Translations under genes and position numbers: made by a program
The notes under the pieces: generated by a model
Databases searched by the model: none
Told to the model about the DNA's origin: nothing
The model's input: only the letters and a program-made list of their open reading frames with translations
DNA from: an uncultured Mycoplasmatota bacterium
Lineage (GTDB): Bacteria; Bacillota_I; Bacilli_A; RF39; UBA660
Assembly (NCBI GenBank): GCA_947646095.1
Contig: CANSFI010000011.1
Coordinates: forward strand, 1 to 50,902
DNA length: 50,902 bases
Direction: 5' to 3'
Part shown: positions 7,454 to 16,559 of the stretch, piece after piece
Layout: each line of letters begins with the position of its first letter
Numbering within the stretch: position 1 is the stretch's first letter

Positions 7454-10429
7454 ATGAAAAAAATATTAAATAAAATCAGAAAATTTATTGTTCAAAATAA
7501 ATCCAATTGCTTATTAGGTTTAATTAGTTTAGTAGCATTTATTATTGGTGGTTTAGCTATTAATTTTATTACATCTTTTATAATAATAGCTATTATCGAT
7601 ACTTTCTTATTTGGGTTCCCATTATTTTTAAAAAGAAAACCTAAAAAGAAAAATATTAATAGTACTAAAACAAATAATAATACTAAAAGTATTAATAATA
7701 AAAAAACAAGTAATAATACTAAAAAGAGCAATGATAAAACCAAAAAGAAAAAAAAGAAGAGAAAATGGTTAAAAATACTACTAATTTTGTTCTTTATTGG
7801 CTGTATGTTAGCGATGATTTCTTTATGTGTTTTCTTCTCTATAATTGTCAAAAATGCTCCTGAGTTTGATCCCGATCAATTATATAAAAAGGAATCTAGT
7901 ATTTTATATGATAACGAGGGAAAAGAGTTTCAAAAATTAGGAAGTCAAAATCGTGAAAAAATTTCTTATGATGAATTACCTGAAGTATTAATTAATGCTA
8001 TTATAGCAACAGAAGATTCAAGATTTTTTCAACATAATGGATTTGACCTTCCAAGGTTTGTAAAAGCTTCTATAGGTCAATTGAGTGGCAATGGATCTGC
8101 TGGTGGAGCTAGTACTCTTACAATGCAAGTTATAAAAAATACTTATACAGGTTTTGAAGATAAAGGTCTTAAAGGTATCATGCGTAAATTTACTGATATT
8201 TATATGGCAATATTTAAACTAGAAAAAAAATATACTAAAGAAGAAATTTTAGAATTTTATGTTAACTCTTACTACATGGGTGGAGGAGCTTGGGGAGTTG
8301 AACAAGCTTCGATAACTTATTTTGGAAAACAAGCTAAAGATTTAACTTTACCTGAAGCTTCTCTAATTGCTGGATTATTCCAGTCTCCAAACACTTATAA
8401 TCCTTTCAACAATCCTGAGGCTGCTACTAAACGTCGTTCTACTGTTTTAAAATTAATGGAACGTCACGGTTATATAACTAAAGAAGAAAGAGAAGCAGCT
8501 GAGGCTATCTCTATTGAAAGTTTACTAACTGAGAAAAAAACAGAAGAAGTTAAATATCAATCATTTGTAGATATTGTTGTAGCAGAAGTAAAAGAAAAAA
8601 CAGGAAATAATCCATACACTGTTCCAATGGAAATATATACTACTATGGATAGGAAAAAACAAGATTATATCAATGATATTATGAATGGAACTAAGTGGAA
8701 ATGGGAAAATGATAAAGTTCAAACAGGTATTTCTGTATTAAATACGAAAACTGGTGAAATAGTAGCAATTGGGGCTGGTCGTGATAGTAGTAGTGACGAT
8801 AGAATTGATTTTGCTTCTGGTATTAAAAGACAAATAGGTTCTACTGCTAAACCATTATATGATTATGGCCCTGCTATTGAATACAATAATTGGTCAACTT
8901 ACAATCTTCTAGGTGATGAACAATATACTTATACTAATGGACCTGAAATATTTAACTGGGATGGGGGATATCAAGGTTTAATTACAGCTCGTACTGCTTT
9001 AGCTGGTTCTCGTAATATTCCAGCATTAAAAACTTTCCAACAAGTTTCTAATAAAAATATTAAAACATTTGTAACTAATTTAGGATTATCTCCTGAAATT
9101 GAAAGCAATATGATTCATGAAGCTCACTCTATTGGTGGTTATAATGGAGAATCTCCGCTTACTATGAGTGCTGCATATGCTGCATTTGCTAATGGTGGAT
9201 ATTATAACGAACCAAGAAGTTATACTAAAATTATCTATCGTGAAACTGGTGAAGAAATTGAAAATAAACTTAACAAAAAAAGAGCGATGAGTGAAGAAAC
9301 TGCTTATATGATAAATGATATGTTAATTACAACTTCTACTCAAGCTTTAGGATATTATGCTAATGTTAATGGTTATAAGTTTGCTGCTAAAACAGGAACA
9401 TCGAATTTTACAGATGAAATAAAAAGAAATAAAAACTTGCCTGATGATGCTATTAATGATTATTGGGTTGTAGGAATGACTGATGAATATTCAATTGGTG
9501 TTTGGTATGGATATAATACTGCTTCTAGAGAATATCATAATACTTTTGGTACTATGAATCATGCTAATATGTTTAATACAGTTGCTAAAGGCATGTTCAC
9601 TAGAAGTACTAATGTTAAAAAACCAAATGGAGTTATAGAAGTAACAATTGAAAAGGAATCTAATCCTGCACAATTACCAAGCGCATATACTCCAGATGAT
9701 ATGAAAATTACTGAATTATTTAAATCTGGTGCTGAGCCTAAAGAAGTTTCTACTCGTTTTTCTGGGTTAGATAATCCTACTAATGCTAGTGGATCTTATG
9801 CTGGAGGTGAAGTAACCCTAAATTGGAGTGAAATTAAAACACCTGATGCGTTAAATAAAGATAAGTTACTTGCTCTAGCTAAACTATCATTTACTAATGC
9901 TGGATATCAAGAATCTTATGTCAATTCTAGACTAAGTTACAATAACAATGTTCTTGGGTCTTTAGGATATGATATATATATTAAAAATAGTTCAGGCAAT
10001 TTAACTTATGTTGGTACATCTACAAAAAATAGTTTTGCTTACACTGTATCTTCAACCGCACAACCTATTACTTTTGTTATAAAAACTGCTTATTCTAAAT
10101 TTAAAAGTAATGCTAGTACAGGGGTTGAAGTAACTGTTAATTTTAATGGTAGTGATCCAATTCTATCTGCAAATTTAAATGGTGATAAAACTGTAAATAA
10201 AAATCGAGGAGAAATTTATACTGATGAAGGGATTACTGTTTATGATAATTTAGTTGATGTTACAAATCAAGCTAGTATTAGTATTATTGTTAAAGATAGC
10301 AGCAATAAAACAATTGGAAATAAAATAAGTAATATCGACTTTAATGTTGCTGATACTTATACTGTTTCTTATATTATTAAATATCATTCTTTAACAAAAA
10401 CTTTAACTAGAACTATAATAATTCAATAA
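7454..10429 (+). CDS. ponA: Class A penicillin-binding protein 1A with C-terminal FN3- and Ig-like domains
   Basis: Bifunctional peptidoglycan glycosyltransferase/transpeptidase of 991 residues. The GT51 domain shows EDSRFFQHNGFD (catalytic Glu about residue 187), GASTLTMQ and the EILEFYVNSYYMGGGAWGVE region. The transpeptidase shows STAK (Ser nucleophile), SRN and KTGT. The C-terminus adds an FN3-like segment (EVTLNWSEIKTP) and a DUF5011-like Ig domain ending in IIIQ. The N-terminus is unusual: hydrophobic segments before about residue 60, a Lys/Asn-rich linker, then a further membrane helix. AAAGGAG supports the ATG at 7454 rather than an in-frame ATG at 7424 inside recU. Confidence 0.95.
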   Translation: MKKILNKIRKFIVQNKSNCLLGLISLVAFIIGGLAINFITSFIIIAIIDTFLFGFPLFLKRKPKKKNINSTKTNNNTKSINNKKTSNNTKKSNDKTKKKKKKRKWLKILLILFFIGCMLAMISLCVFFSIIVKNAPEFDPDQLYKKESSILYDNEGKEFQKLGSQNREKISYDELPEVLINAIIATEDSRFFQHNGFDLPRFVKASIGQLSGNGSAGGASTLTMQVIKNTYTGFEDKGLKGIMRKFTDIYMAIFKLEKKYTKEEILEFYVNSYYMGGGAWGVEQASITYFGKQAKDLTLPEASLIAGLFQSPNTYNPFNNPEAATKRRSTVLKLMERHGYITKEEREAAEAISIESLLTEKKTEEVKYQSFVDIVVAEVKEKTGNNPYTVPMEIYTTMDRKKQDYINDIMNGTKWKWENDKVQTGISVLNTKTGEIVAIGAGRDSSSDDRIDFASGIKRQIGSTAKPLYDYGPAIEYNNWSTYNLLGDEQYTYTNGPEIFNWDGGYQGLITARTALAGSRNIPALKTFQQVSNKNIKTFVTNLGLSPEIESNMIHEAHSIGGYNGESPLTMSAAYAAFANGGYYNEPRSYTKIIYRETGEEIENKLNKKRAMSEETAYMINDMLITTSTQALGYYANVNGYKFAAKTGTSNFTDEIKRNKNLPDDAINDYWVVGMTDEYSIGVWYGYNTASREYHNTFGTMNHANMFNTVAKGMFTRSTNVKKPNGVIEVTIEKESNPAQLPSAYTPDDMKITELFKSGAEPKEVSTRFSGLDNPTNASGSYAGGEVTLNWSEIKTPDALNKDKLLALAKLSFTNAGYQESYVNSRLSYNNNVLGSLGYDIYIKNSSGNLTYVGTSTKNSFAYTVSSTAQPITFVIKTAYSKFKSNASTGVEVTVNFNGSDPILSANLNGDKTVNKNRGEIYTDEGITVYDNLVDVTNQASISIIVKDSSNKTIGNKISNIDFNVADTYTVSYIIKYHSLTKTLTRTIIIQ

Positions 10430-10430
10430 T

Positions 10431-10462
10431 AAAAATCGAAGAATTTAAACTTCGATTTTTTT
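10431..10462. terminator. Bidirectional terminator between ponA and nth
   Basis: AAAAATCGAAG and CTTCGATTTTT form a perfect 11-bp stem with an 8-base loop and flanking A and T runs, between convergent genes. Confidence 0.9.
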
Positions 10463-10479
10463 ATAATTTTGTTATGTTG

Positions 10480-11106
10480 TTACTTATTTTTATTATGATA
10501 TTTACACATATTTTTTAGCTCACAATTTACACAGTCAGGATTTATAGCCTTACAGTAATATCTCCCAAATAAAACTAATTGGTGATGCATTCTAGCAAGT
10601 TTTTCTTTAGGTATTTTTTTAGTAAGCTTTTGTTCTATTTTTAAAACATCATCTGTTTCTTTAGCTAAGCCTAATCTTTTACTAACTCTAGAAACATGGG
10701 TATCTACAGCTATACATGGTTCATTATATAGATTACTAAGAACTACATTAGTTGTTTTTCTACCAACTCCACTTAAACTTTCTAAAAACTCTCTATCATT
10801 TGGAACAATACTATCTGCATCACCTATTAATCTAGTAGCTATGTCTTTAATATTTTGAGCTTTTTTATGAAATGTTCCTATTGGTCTAATAATATCTATT
10901 AAATCATTGATATCGGCTTCTTTTAAATCTTGTAATGTAGGATATTTTTTAAATAAAATATCTGTTACCATATTAACTCTTTTATCAGTTGTTTGGGCAC
11001 TTAGCATTACAGCTATTAAAAGCTCATAATCTTTTGTATAATTTAGTTCACAAATAGCATTAGGAATAATTCTATCCAAGTAATTTATAATTTCATTCAT
11101 TGTCAT
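10480..11106 (-). CDS. nth: Endonuclease III
   Basis: DNA glycosylase/AP lyase that removes oxidised pyrimidines in base-excision repair. The 208 residues contain the helix-hairpin-helix with catalytic Lys (SGVGRKTTNVV), the catalytic Asp in AVDTHVSRVSKRLGL, and the C-terminal [4Fe-4S] loop with Cys spacing 6-2-5 in CKAINPDCVNCELKNMC. Two ATG codons (11106 and 11100) are possible. Either overlaps the dnaD end by about 14 or 8 bases with no strong ribosome-binding site, so translation is probably coupled to dnaD. The dnaD-nth order is conserved in Bacillus. Confidence 0.96.
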   Translation of the reverse strand: MTMNEIINYLDRIIPNAICELNYTKDYELLIAVMLSAQTTDKRVNMVTDILFKKYPTLQDLKEADINDLIDIIRPIGTFHKKAQNIKDIATRLIGDADSIVPNDREFLESLSGVGRKTTNVVLSNLYNEPCIAVDTHVSRVSKRLGLAKETDDVLKIEQKLTKKIPKEKLARMHHQLVLFGRYYCKAINPDCVNCELKNMCKYHNKNK

Positions 11107-11734
11107 TCAACCAATCATAATCAAACATTTCTATGTTTTTATTTTTTTTCTTATTGAAACTTTGTTTATCAATTTCTACATCTTTACTTGTTTGTATTCC
11201 TTTTTTCTTCCATTCATGTAGTATTTTATCAATATATCTTAAATTAGAAACACCATTATAAGTAGCTTCTTTTAAAGCAGAAATAATAAGTTCATCTGTA
11301 AACCCTATATCAAGCCAAGCATTAATTATTTCGTATTCCATAGGAGAAATTGTTCTACCAAATTCATTTTCAAATATTGTAAATAAATTAGTACTATCTT
11401 CTTTTGTTTCTTCTTTATTAATTAAAATAAAACTTAATTTCTGATATAATTTATCTATACATATTGTCTCTGAACATATATTGTTATCTTTTTCTACTTT
11501 TATTTCTAATAAATCTTTTTCTACAAGATTATTAATTGTTTTTAACAAATCTTTACTATTAACGTTTAGTTCTAAAGACATCTTTTTTAAATTAAAACAG
11601 GAACTTGTATTTATTAAGTAAATAAGTAAAATTAATTCTTCTTCTGTTATATCTATTTTTTTGTAGTTAAAAAATAATATCTTTGGTACTATTAAATCTC
11701 TATCTTTTATAATATCTGTTATCTTTTCAAGCAT
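11093..11734 (-). CDS. dnaD: Primosomal DnaD-like protein
   Basis: Firmicute replication-initiation and restart protein. Of 213 residues, the N-terminal half is a winged-helix DnaD_N domain (LILLIYLINTSSCFNLKKMS) and the C-terminal half is a DnaB_2/DnaD domain with the typical LRYIDKILHEWKKKGI (YxxxILxxW) motif. A non-ATG start at 11761 is possible, but AAGGTGAT directly precedes the ATG at 11734 (MLEKITD), which is chosen. It runs into nth with a 14-base overlap. Confidence 0.93.
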   Translation of the reverse strand: MLEKITDIIKDRDLIVPKILFFNYKKIDITEEELILLIYLINTSSCFNLKKMSLELNVNSKDLLKTINNLVEKDLLEIKVEKDNNICSETICIDKLYQKLSFILINKEETKEDSTNLFTIFENEFGRTISPMEYEIINAWLDIGFTDELIISALKEATYNGVSNLRYIDKILHEWKKKGIQTSKDVEIDKQSFNKKKNKNIEMFDYDWLNDNE

Positions 11735-11810
11735 TCTATCACCTTGGATAATATTATACAATAAATAATTTTAATTTACAATTATTATAGATACTATTAT
11801 TACTTATATT

Positions 11811-12725
11811 TTAAACTTGTTTTTGTAAAATATTTATTTCATCAATACTAAGTTTAGTTATTTCTGATATTAGTTTAATATTCATACCTTTTTTTAACAT
11901 ATTCATGACTATTTCCTTAGTATTTTGTTCAATTCCTTGTTCAATACCTTCTCTTTTAGCTTCATCTTTTAAAGCCCATTCTTTATCATATGCCTCTAAT
12001 ATTTTCTTATCTTTACTCGTATTCAAAGCATCTTTTACATATTCTTCCACTATATTCAGATCCTTTCCTAACTTCAGTGCGTTTTTTACACTTGGTACTA
12101 CTAAAGCCAAAAGATATCTTTCTTTATCTATTAAGCTTTCTATACCATCAGTATACCATTTTTTAATTAAGTTTGGTAGATATATCTGAAATATTATCAA
12201 TTTTTCATTTAGGATTTTTCCTTCATCATCCTTAAACATATAAACTTCTTCTATATTATCATTGTTTACAAATGCAAAACTGTTTATATTAAACTGAATT
12301 ATTTGAATATATTTTCCTTTTCCTCTTTCTTTATTTTGTGAGTACAAATGAAATGCATAATCCAAATTTCGTTCCATTATCTCTTTACTGCTATTATTAT
12401 TAACTTCAATATTTAAATAAGTGTTTCCTATTCTTCCTACAAAATCACTTCTATATCCTACATCTTTTTCATAACACTTATCTAATTCATTGGATTCTAA
12501 ATGAAAACTTTCTAATAATTTTTCTAATTCAACATCAAGATAATAACTAAAAAGTTGACATGGATATTTTAACCTACTGCTATTTTGAATCATAGTTTTA
12601 AACATTGGATCAAATATTATTGAGAACTTTTCTTCTTTTCCTAATTTTTTATAGTTTCCCAAGTTCAATTTATGAACCTCTTTTGAATATACAGTATTCA
12701 TATTATAATTTCTTAAATTTACCAT
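11811..12725 (-). CDS. PD-(D/E)XK nuclease family (Rpn/YhgA-like) protein
   Basis: A 304-residue member of the 'PD-(D/E)XK nuclease family transposase' group related to recombination-promoting Rpn nucleases. Visible features are FDPMFKTMI near the N-terminus, the core DFVGRIGNTYLNIEVNN (Asp, then Glu with Asn where Lys/Gln is usual), and EGIEQGIEQ close to the C-terminal helix, typical of the family. Genes of this type spread as solitary units without terminal repeats; none is visible here. A start at 12725 follows AGGAG. It is inserted between dnaD and prmC. Its cellular role is unknown. Confidence 0.8.
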   Translation of the reverse strand: MVNLRNYNMNTVYSKEVHKLNLGNYKKLGKEEKFSIIFDPMFKTMIQNSSRLKYPCQLFSYYLDVELEKLLESFHLESNELDKCYEKDVGYRSDFVGRIGNTYLNIEVNNNSSKEIMERNLDYAFHLYSQNKERGKGKYIQIIQFNINSFAFVNNDNIEEVYMFKDDEGKILNEKLIIFQIYLPNLIKKWYTDGIESLIDKERYLLALVVPSVKNALKLGKDLNIVEEYVKDALNTSKDKKILEAYDKEWALKDEAKREGIEQGIEQNTKEIVMNMLKKGMNIKLISEITKLSIDEINILQKQV

Positions 12726-12955
12726 TTATATTCTCCTTCTTTTATTGACTATAACATATATAAACAAACAATAAAAATGGTAATTTTTAAGTATCTAAAT
12801 ACATTTAATCTACAAATTTTTAATATTATCATAATATTTTTCAAATATTTTTACCAATGTTTTATATACAATTTTAAAATATAACAAATTTTATTAGCTT
12901 TAAATTTATTGTAAACCTTAAAACTAATAATTTTATATAAATTTAAAATAATATA

Positions 12956-12989
12956 TAAAAAGATAAATTCCATTAATGGTTATTTATCT
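12956..12989 (-). terminator. Intrinsic terminator after prmC; the rest of 12726-12979 is AT-rich and empty
   Basis: On the minus strand AGATAAAT pairs with ATTTATCT (inner CCAT/ATGG), followed by a short T run; the first arm overlaps the prmC stop. No gene or further structure was seen in the 254-base gap. Confidence 0.7.
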
Positions 12990-13699
12990 ATAAATACAAA
13001 TATAAAACGATCGCGGTTTTGCAAATCTTTTTCAAGACGTACTTTAGAATTAGGTATATAATTTTTAACTAATTCTTTTATTTTTTTACCTTGACTCTCA
13101 CCTATTTCAAAACATATTATTGATTTTTGTTTCAAATAATTACAAATATTTTTTAGTATTTCCTCATAATAATAAAGACCATTATTATCAGCATATAATG
13201 CTATATTAGGTTCATTGTTTTTTACTATATCCATAATAGGTTCATTATGAGCAATATATGGTGGATTACTAATAATTAAATCATATTTTTTATTTACATT
13301 GGAAAATAAATCACTGTAGAAAAAGTTAACATTAGAATGATTATTTTTACCATTTTCTTTAGCTAATTCTAAAGCTGCTTTAGATATATCTAAAGCTTCT
13401 ACTTTGCTATTTTCCAAATTTTTATCTAATGTTATAGCAATACACCCACTACCTGTTCCTATATCTAGAATATCTATTTCTTTATCAAAATATTCTAAGG
13501 CATAATCTATAGTTTTTTCTACTAACTGTTCTGTTTCAAATCTTGGTATTAAAACATTATAATTGACTAAAAAATTTAATCCATAAAAGTCTACATTACC
13601 AACTATATATTGTACAGGAATACCTTTTTTTAATAATTCTAAACCTCCCTCTAATTTAGAAGAATCTAAATATTTTTTTAAATATTCATAGTCTTTCAT
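12980..13699 (-). CDS. prmC: Peptide chain release factor N5-glutamine methyltransferase PrmC (HemK)
   Basis: SAM-dependent enzyme that methylates the Gln of the GGQ motif in RF1 and RF2. The 239 residues hold a short N-terminal helical domain (GIPVQYIVGNVDFYGL, with IPRFETE), the SAM-binding ILDIGTGSGCIAI, and the diagnostic NPPYIAHNEP that contacts the Gln substrate. Somewhat shorter than usual at the N-terminus. Start ATG at 13699 follows AGGTGGT. It normally sits next to prfA; here about 3.4 kb (ABC exporter, lipoprotein, RNA candidate, zinc-ribbon gene) lies between them. Both of its substrates, prfA and prfB, are encoded in this window. Confidence 0.95.
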   Translation of the reverse strand: MKDYEYLKKYLDSSKLEGGLELLKKGIPVQYIVGNVDFYGLNFLVNYNVLIPRFETEQLVEKTIDYALEYFDKEIDILDIGTGSGCIAITLDKNLENSKVEALDISKAALELAKENGKNNHSNVNFFYSDLFSNVNKKYDLIISNPPYIAHNEPIMDIVKNNEPNIALYADNNGLYYYEEILKNICNYLKQKSIICFEIGESQGKKIKELVKNYIPNSKVRLEKDLQNRDRFIFVFIDK

Positions 13700-13740
13700 A
13701 TTACCACCTACTTAATTATACCATGCAATTTAAAATAGTT

Positions 13741-15471
13741 TTATTTCGAATCTTCAGATAAATACAATTTTTTGTATACTTCACTTTTATTTAATAATTC
13801 TTTATGTGTTCCTGAAGATACTAGTTTACCTTTATCTATAACATTAATAATATCAGCATCTATAATTGTTGATAAACGATGTGCGACTATAATAACTGTA
13901 TGATCTTTTACTAAATTGTCAATAGTTTTCTTTATAAATTCTTGTGATTCATTATCTAAAGCAGATGTTGCTTCATCAAATAATATTACTTTAGTATTAA
14001 TTAATAATGTTCTAGCGATTGCTAAGCGTTGTTTTTGACCACCACTTAAATTAACACCACCTTCACCAATTATAGTATTATACTGATTTGGAAGTGACAT
14101 AATATAATCATCTATATAAGCTTTTTTACAACATACTCTTATCTCATCAATAGTTATACTATCCTTAACTAATCTAAAATTATCTAGTATTGATAAATTA
14201 AATAAAAATGGTGATTGTCTAATAATAGATATAGTGTTTCTTAATGACTGTTCTGCCAATTCTTTAATATTAACACCATCAATTAATATTTCTCCTTCTG
14301 TAATATCAAAATAGCGAAGTAATAAATTAAATATTGTGGATTTTCCATTACCACTTCTTCCAACTATAGCTATCTTTTTATTTGGTTTTATTTCAAGATT
14401 TAAATTATTTAAAGTATTTTCTTCATCTGTTGAATATCTAAAACTTACATTATTAAAGTTTATTTGACCTACTACATTTTCTAATGTTTTTTCACCAAAT
14501 TTTTCATCATTATATAAACGATTATTAATAATTTCATCTATTCTTTTTAATGAAACAGTTACTTTATTATAACTAACACCAAAATCAGATATACTTTCAA
14601 CTACTTCGTCAACACGCCATATATACATTTCCATCATTATAAAAACACTATATTCTATTTTTCCGTTTATAAAGAAATATCCACATGTAAATAGAATAAT
14701 AAATTGTAAAATAAAATACACTAAATTATTTAAACTATAATAGAATATTTCATATGTTCTTATTTTTCTATTATCTTTAAATAATTTATCTAAAAATAAA
14801 AATATATTTTTTTCAACATTTTGTTTAATTCCTAAAGCTTTTATTTCTCTTATTCCAGTAATATTCTCAGTTGCTGCTTTAACATAGTTATCAGATTGTT
14901 CTTTTATTTTTTCTTGTGTTTTCTTTATTTTTGGAAAAAACTTATATGAAATTAATCCCATTATAATACCAAATATAATTATTTCTATACCAAGAATTAA
15001 GGAAATAGAGAATGCAAGTATTATTACTATAATTACTACTAAGGATTTACATATTAATCTAATTAATTTAGAAAGCAAATCCATTACTCTTTCAGTATCG
15101 TTATATAAACGATTAATAAATTCACCTACACCTATTTCTTCAAATGCTTGGGCTGGCAAATTATCTATTTTTCTATATAAATCTTTACTAACATTTTTCA
15201 TAAATTTAGTTTCTAAATAATTATATATTTTATCTCTTGGTACTTGTAATATAGAATAAAACAGTATATATAAACCTTCCCAAAGAGCTAAATATTTAAT
15301 GAATTTTACTATATTCTTTAATATTAAAAATTCTAATGCTTTTCCCCAAAAATAGGCTGCCATTAAAACTGGTAAATAAGTTAAAATAACTAATACAATA
15401 TAAATAAATAGTTTTAATTTATCATCTTTTAAATAATGCCATATTATTTTGAAACTAACTACTTTTTTCAT
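13741..15471 (-). CDS. ABC exporter, fused permease and ATP-binding protein
   Basis: A 576-residue half-transporter that would act as a dimer. The N-terminal ~320 residues give about six membrane helices of the ABC type I exporter fold. The C-terminal nucleotide-binding domain has Walker A GRSGNGKST, Q-loop IIRQSPFLFN, signature LSGGQKQR, Walker B VILFDEATSALD and H-loop VAHRLST. The substrate cannot be read from sequence; relatives export lipids, peptides or drugs. The start follows AGGTG. A neighbouring lipoprotein gene lies upstream, 129 bases away, and prmC begins 41 bases downstream, so prmC may be co-transcribed. Confidence 0.9.
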   Translation of the reverse strand: MKKVVSFKIIWHYLKDDKLKLFIYIVLVILTYLPVLMAAYFWGKALEFLILKNIVKFIKYLALWEGLYILFYSILQVPRDKIYNYLETKFMKNVSKDLYRKIDNLPAQAFEEIGVGEFINRLYNDTERVMDLLSKLIRLICKSLVVIIVIILAFSISLILGIEIIIFGIIMGLISYKFFPKIKKTQEKIKEQSDNYVKAATENITGIREIKALGIKQNVEKNIFLFLDKLFKDNRKIRTYEIFYYSLNNLVYFILQFIILFTCGYFFINGKIEYSVFIMMEMYIWRVDEVVESISDFGVSYNKVTVSLKRIDEIINNRLYNDEKFGEKTLENVVGQINFNNVSFRYSTDEENTLNNLNLEIKPNKKIAIVGRSGNGKSTIFNLLLRYFDITEGEILIDGVNIKELAEQSLRNTISIIRQSPFLFNLSILDNFRLVKDSITIDEIRVCCKKAYIDDYIMSLPNQYNTIIGEGGVNLSGGQKQRLAIARTLLINTKVILFDEATSALDNESQEFIKKTIDNLVKDHTVIIVAHRLSTIIDADIINVIDKGKLVSSGTHKELLNKSEVYKKLYLSEDSK

Positions 15472-15600
15472 ACTTCACCTACTAACTAATAATTTAAGTC
15501 CTATTTAAGGATAACATTATAATATTTACTATTCAATAATTTTATATAAATTTTTATTATAAAAAGATATTTTTAAAATTTTTGGATTACTTAACTTTTG

Positions 15601-16272
15601 TTAAAAATTTCTATCATAATAAATTATATTTTCCTCATTACCTACTAAAGATAAAGCATAATTATATAAACTATCTTCTTTTGCTTTATCATCATTTATT
15701 AATTTTATATTGTCTATATTTGTTAAAAGACAAGTCCCATCTTTAAATTTTAGTTGTATTTTATCATCTTCATCATAATCTGTCCAAGTATCTAATTCTA
15801 CTATAATTGCGGTATTATCTGATAAAATAATAGCTTTGTTATATGTATAATTTAAATCTAAAATATCTTTATTCCATAAATCATCAGAGGTATTAATATA
15901 AACCCCTTGCATTTCATTATAATCTTTTACCTTTTCTTCATCATTACCAGCAAGCATTAATGCATAATTATATATTGAATTTGAACTATTAGTTTTTATT
16001 AACTCAGTTTGATGTGTACTTGTTAGTACCTTTAATCCATCTTCAGTAATAAATTGTTCTTGGTCACCAGAATAATCAGCATATGTTTCAATTGCAACTA
16101 TAGAAACATATCCATTATTTGGTTCTATTGCAACATTAAATGATTTATCAAAATCAAACATTTGCTTATTTCCACATCCAGTCATAGTACTTAATGTGAT
16201 TGCCCCTGCCAAAATTAAAGAAACTCCTTTTTTTGTAATTTTAAATTTCTTATTTTCATAATTAACTAACAT
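15601..16272 (-). CDS. Putative lipoprotein with two similar repeats, function unknown
   Basis: A 223-residue secreted lipoprotein: a basic N-terminus, a hydrophobic stretch (SLILAGAITLSTMTGC) and a lipobox Cys after MTG. The mature part has two copies of a related module; compare SIYNYALMLAGNDEEK with SLYNYALSLVGNEENI, each preceded by an acidic, Tyr/Asp-rich strand region. I recognise no family. An upstream in-frame ATG at 16341 lacks a ribosome-binding site and would spoil the signal peptide, so the ATG at 16272 (MLVNYENKK) is used. A hairpin at 16286-16305 lies just before it. Confidence 0.65.
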   Translation of the reverse strand: MLVNYENKKFKITKKGVSLILAGAITLSTMTGCGNKQMFDFDKSFNVAIEPNNGYVSIVAIETYADYSGDQEQFITEDGLKVLTSTHQTELIKTNSSNSIYNYALMLAGNDEEKVKDYNEMQGVYINTSDDLWNKDILDLNYTYNKAIILSDNTAIIVELDTWTDYDEDDKIQLKFKDGTCLLTNIDNIKLINDDKAKEDSLYNYALSLVGNEENIIYYDRNF

Positions 16273-16285
16273 TCCTTTCTTTCGT

Positions 16286-16305
16286 CCTTTCAGTCCTCTG
16301 AAAGG
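16286..16305 (-). promoter_or_regulatory. Hairpin in the 5' leader of the lipoprotein gene
   Basis: On the minus strand CCTTTCAG, loop AGGA, CTGAAAGG: a perfect 8-bp stem ending 13 bases before the start codon. The purine-rich stretch after the hairpin (GACGAAAGAAAGGA) contains the Shine-Dalgarno. It could affect translation, but this is not shown. Confidence 0.4.
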
Positions 16306-16326
16306 CACAAATTGGATTGAAAAAAT

Positions 16327-16354
16327 TTGACTTTTTTGCATTTTTGTTTATAAT
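16327..16354 (+). promoter_or_regulatory. Sigma-A-type promoter facing the structured RNA
   Basis: TTGACT (16327-16332), 16-base spacer, TATAAT (16349-16354). Predicted transcription start is about 16360, exactly at the first paired base of the RNA's closing stem. No protein gene follows on this strand. Confidence 0.6.
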
Positions 16355-16358
16355 AACA

Positions 16359-16559
16359 GTTCGTTGCAGGTACACTACAGAGCACGGCGAGGTGAGTGGT
16401 GTTAAAGTATAACTTTAAACCCGTATAATTATATGTGTCGATTATTCCTGGTGTACAAATGAGTGTTGCCTTTATTGAGCACGGAACCTTATCTATGTTA
16501 AAACATTAATCGTTTTTTAGTTTAGGAATTTTCAGTCAATGCCTCAACAAACTATTATT
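16359..16559 (+). ncRNA. Candidate structured non-coding RNA, class not recognised
   Basis: About 200 bases with noticeably higher GC than the AT-rich flanks and no ORF. GTTCGTTG-CAGG (16359-16370) pairs with CCTCAACAAAC (16542-16552), one bulge, closing the element. Inside, GTACAC..CAG (16370-16380) pairs with CTG-GTGTAC (16448-16456), capped by TTAAAG/CTTTAA (16402-16417). GAGCACGG occurs twice, about 97 bases apart (near 16379 and 16477). A good promoter ends just upstream on this strand; a TATAAT also precedes the element on the minus strand, with no good -35, so direction is not certain. Length and long closing stem resemble 6S RNA or a large leader RNA, but I do not recognise conserved blocks of 6S, tmRNA, SRP RNA or a known riboswitch. 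Confidence 0.45.

Noticed and set aside
7492-7851. Long hydrophobic minus-strand frame opposite ponA
   Set aside because: It is the complement of the Lys/Asn-rich coding linker; leucine runs arise from AAG/AAA codons. No ribosome-binding site or family.
16359-16559. tmRNA, SRP RNA or T-box leader
   Set aside because: No tRNA-like ends, no GGAAGGAAGCA-like SRP core and no TGGNACC T-box motif seen on either strand.
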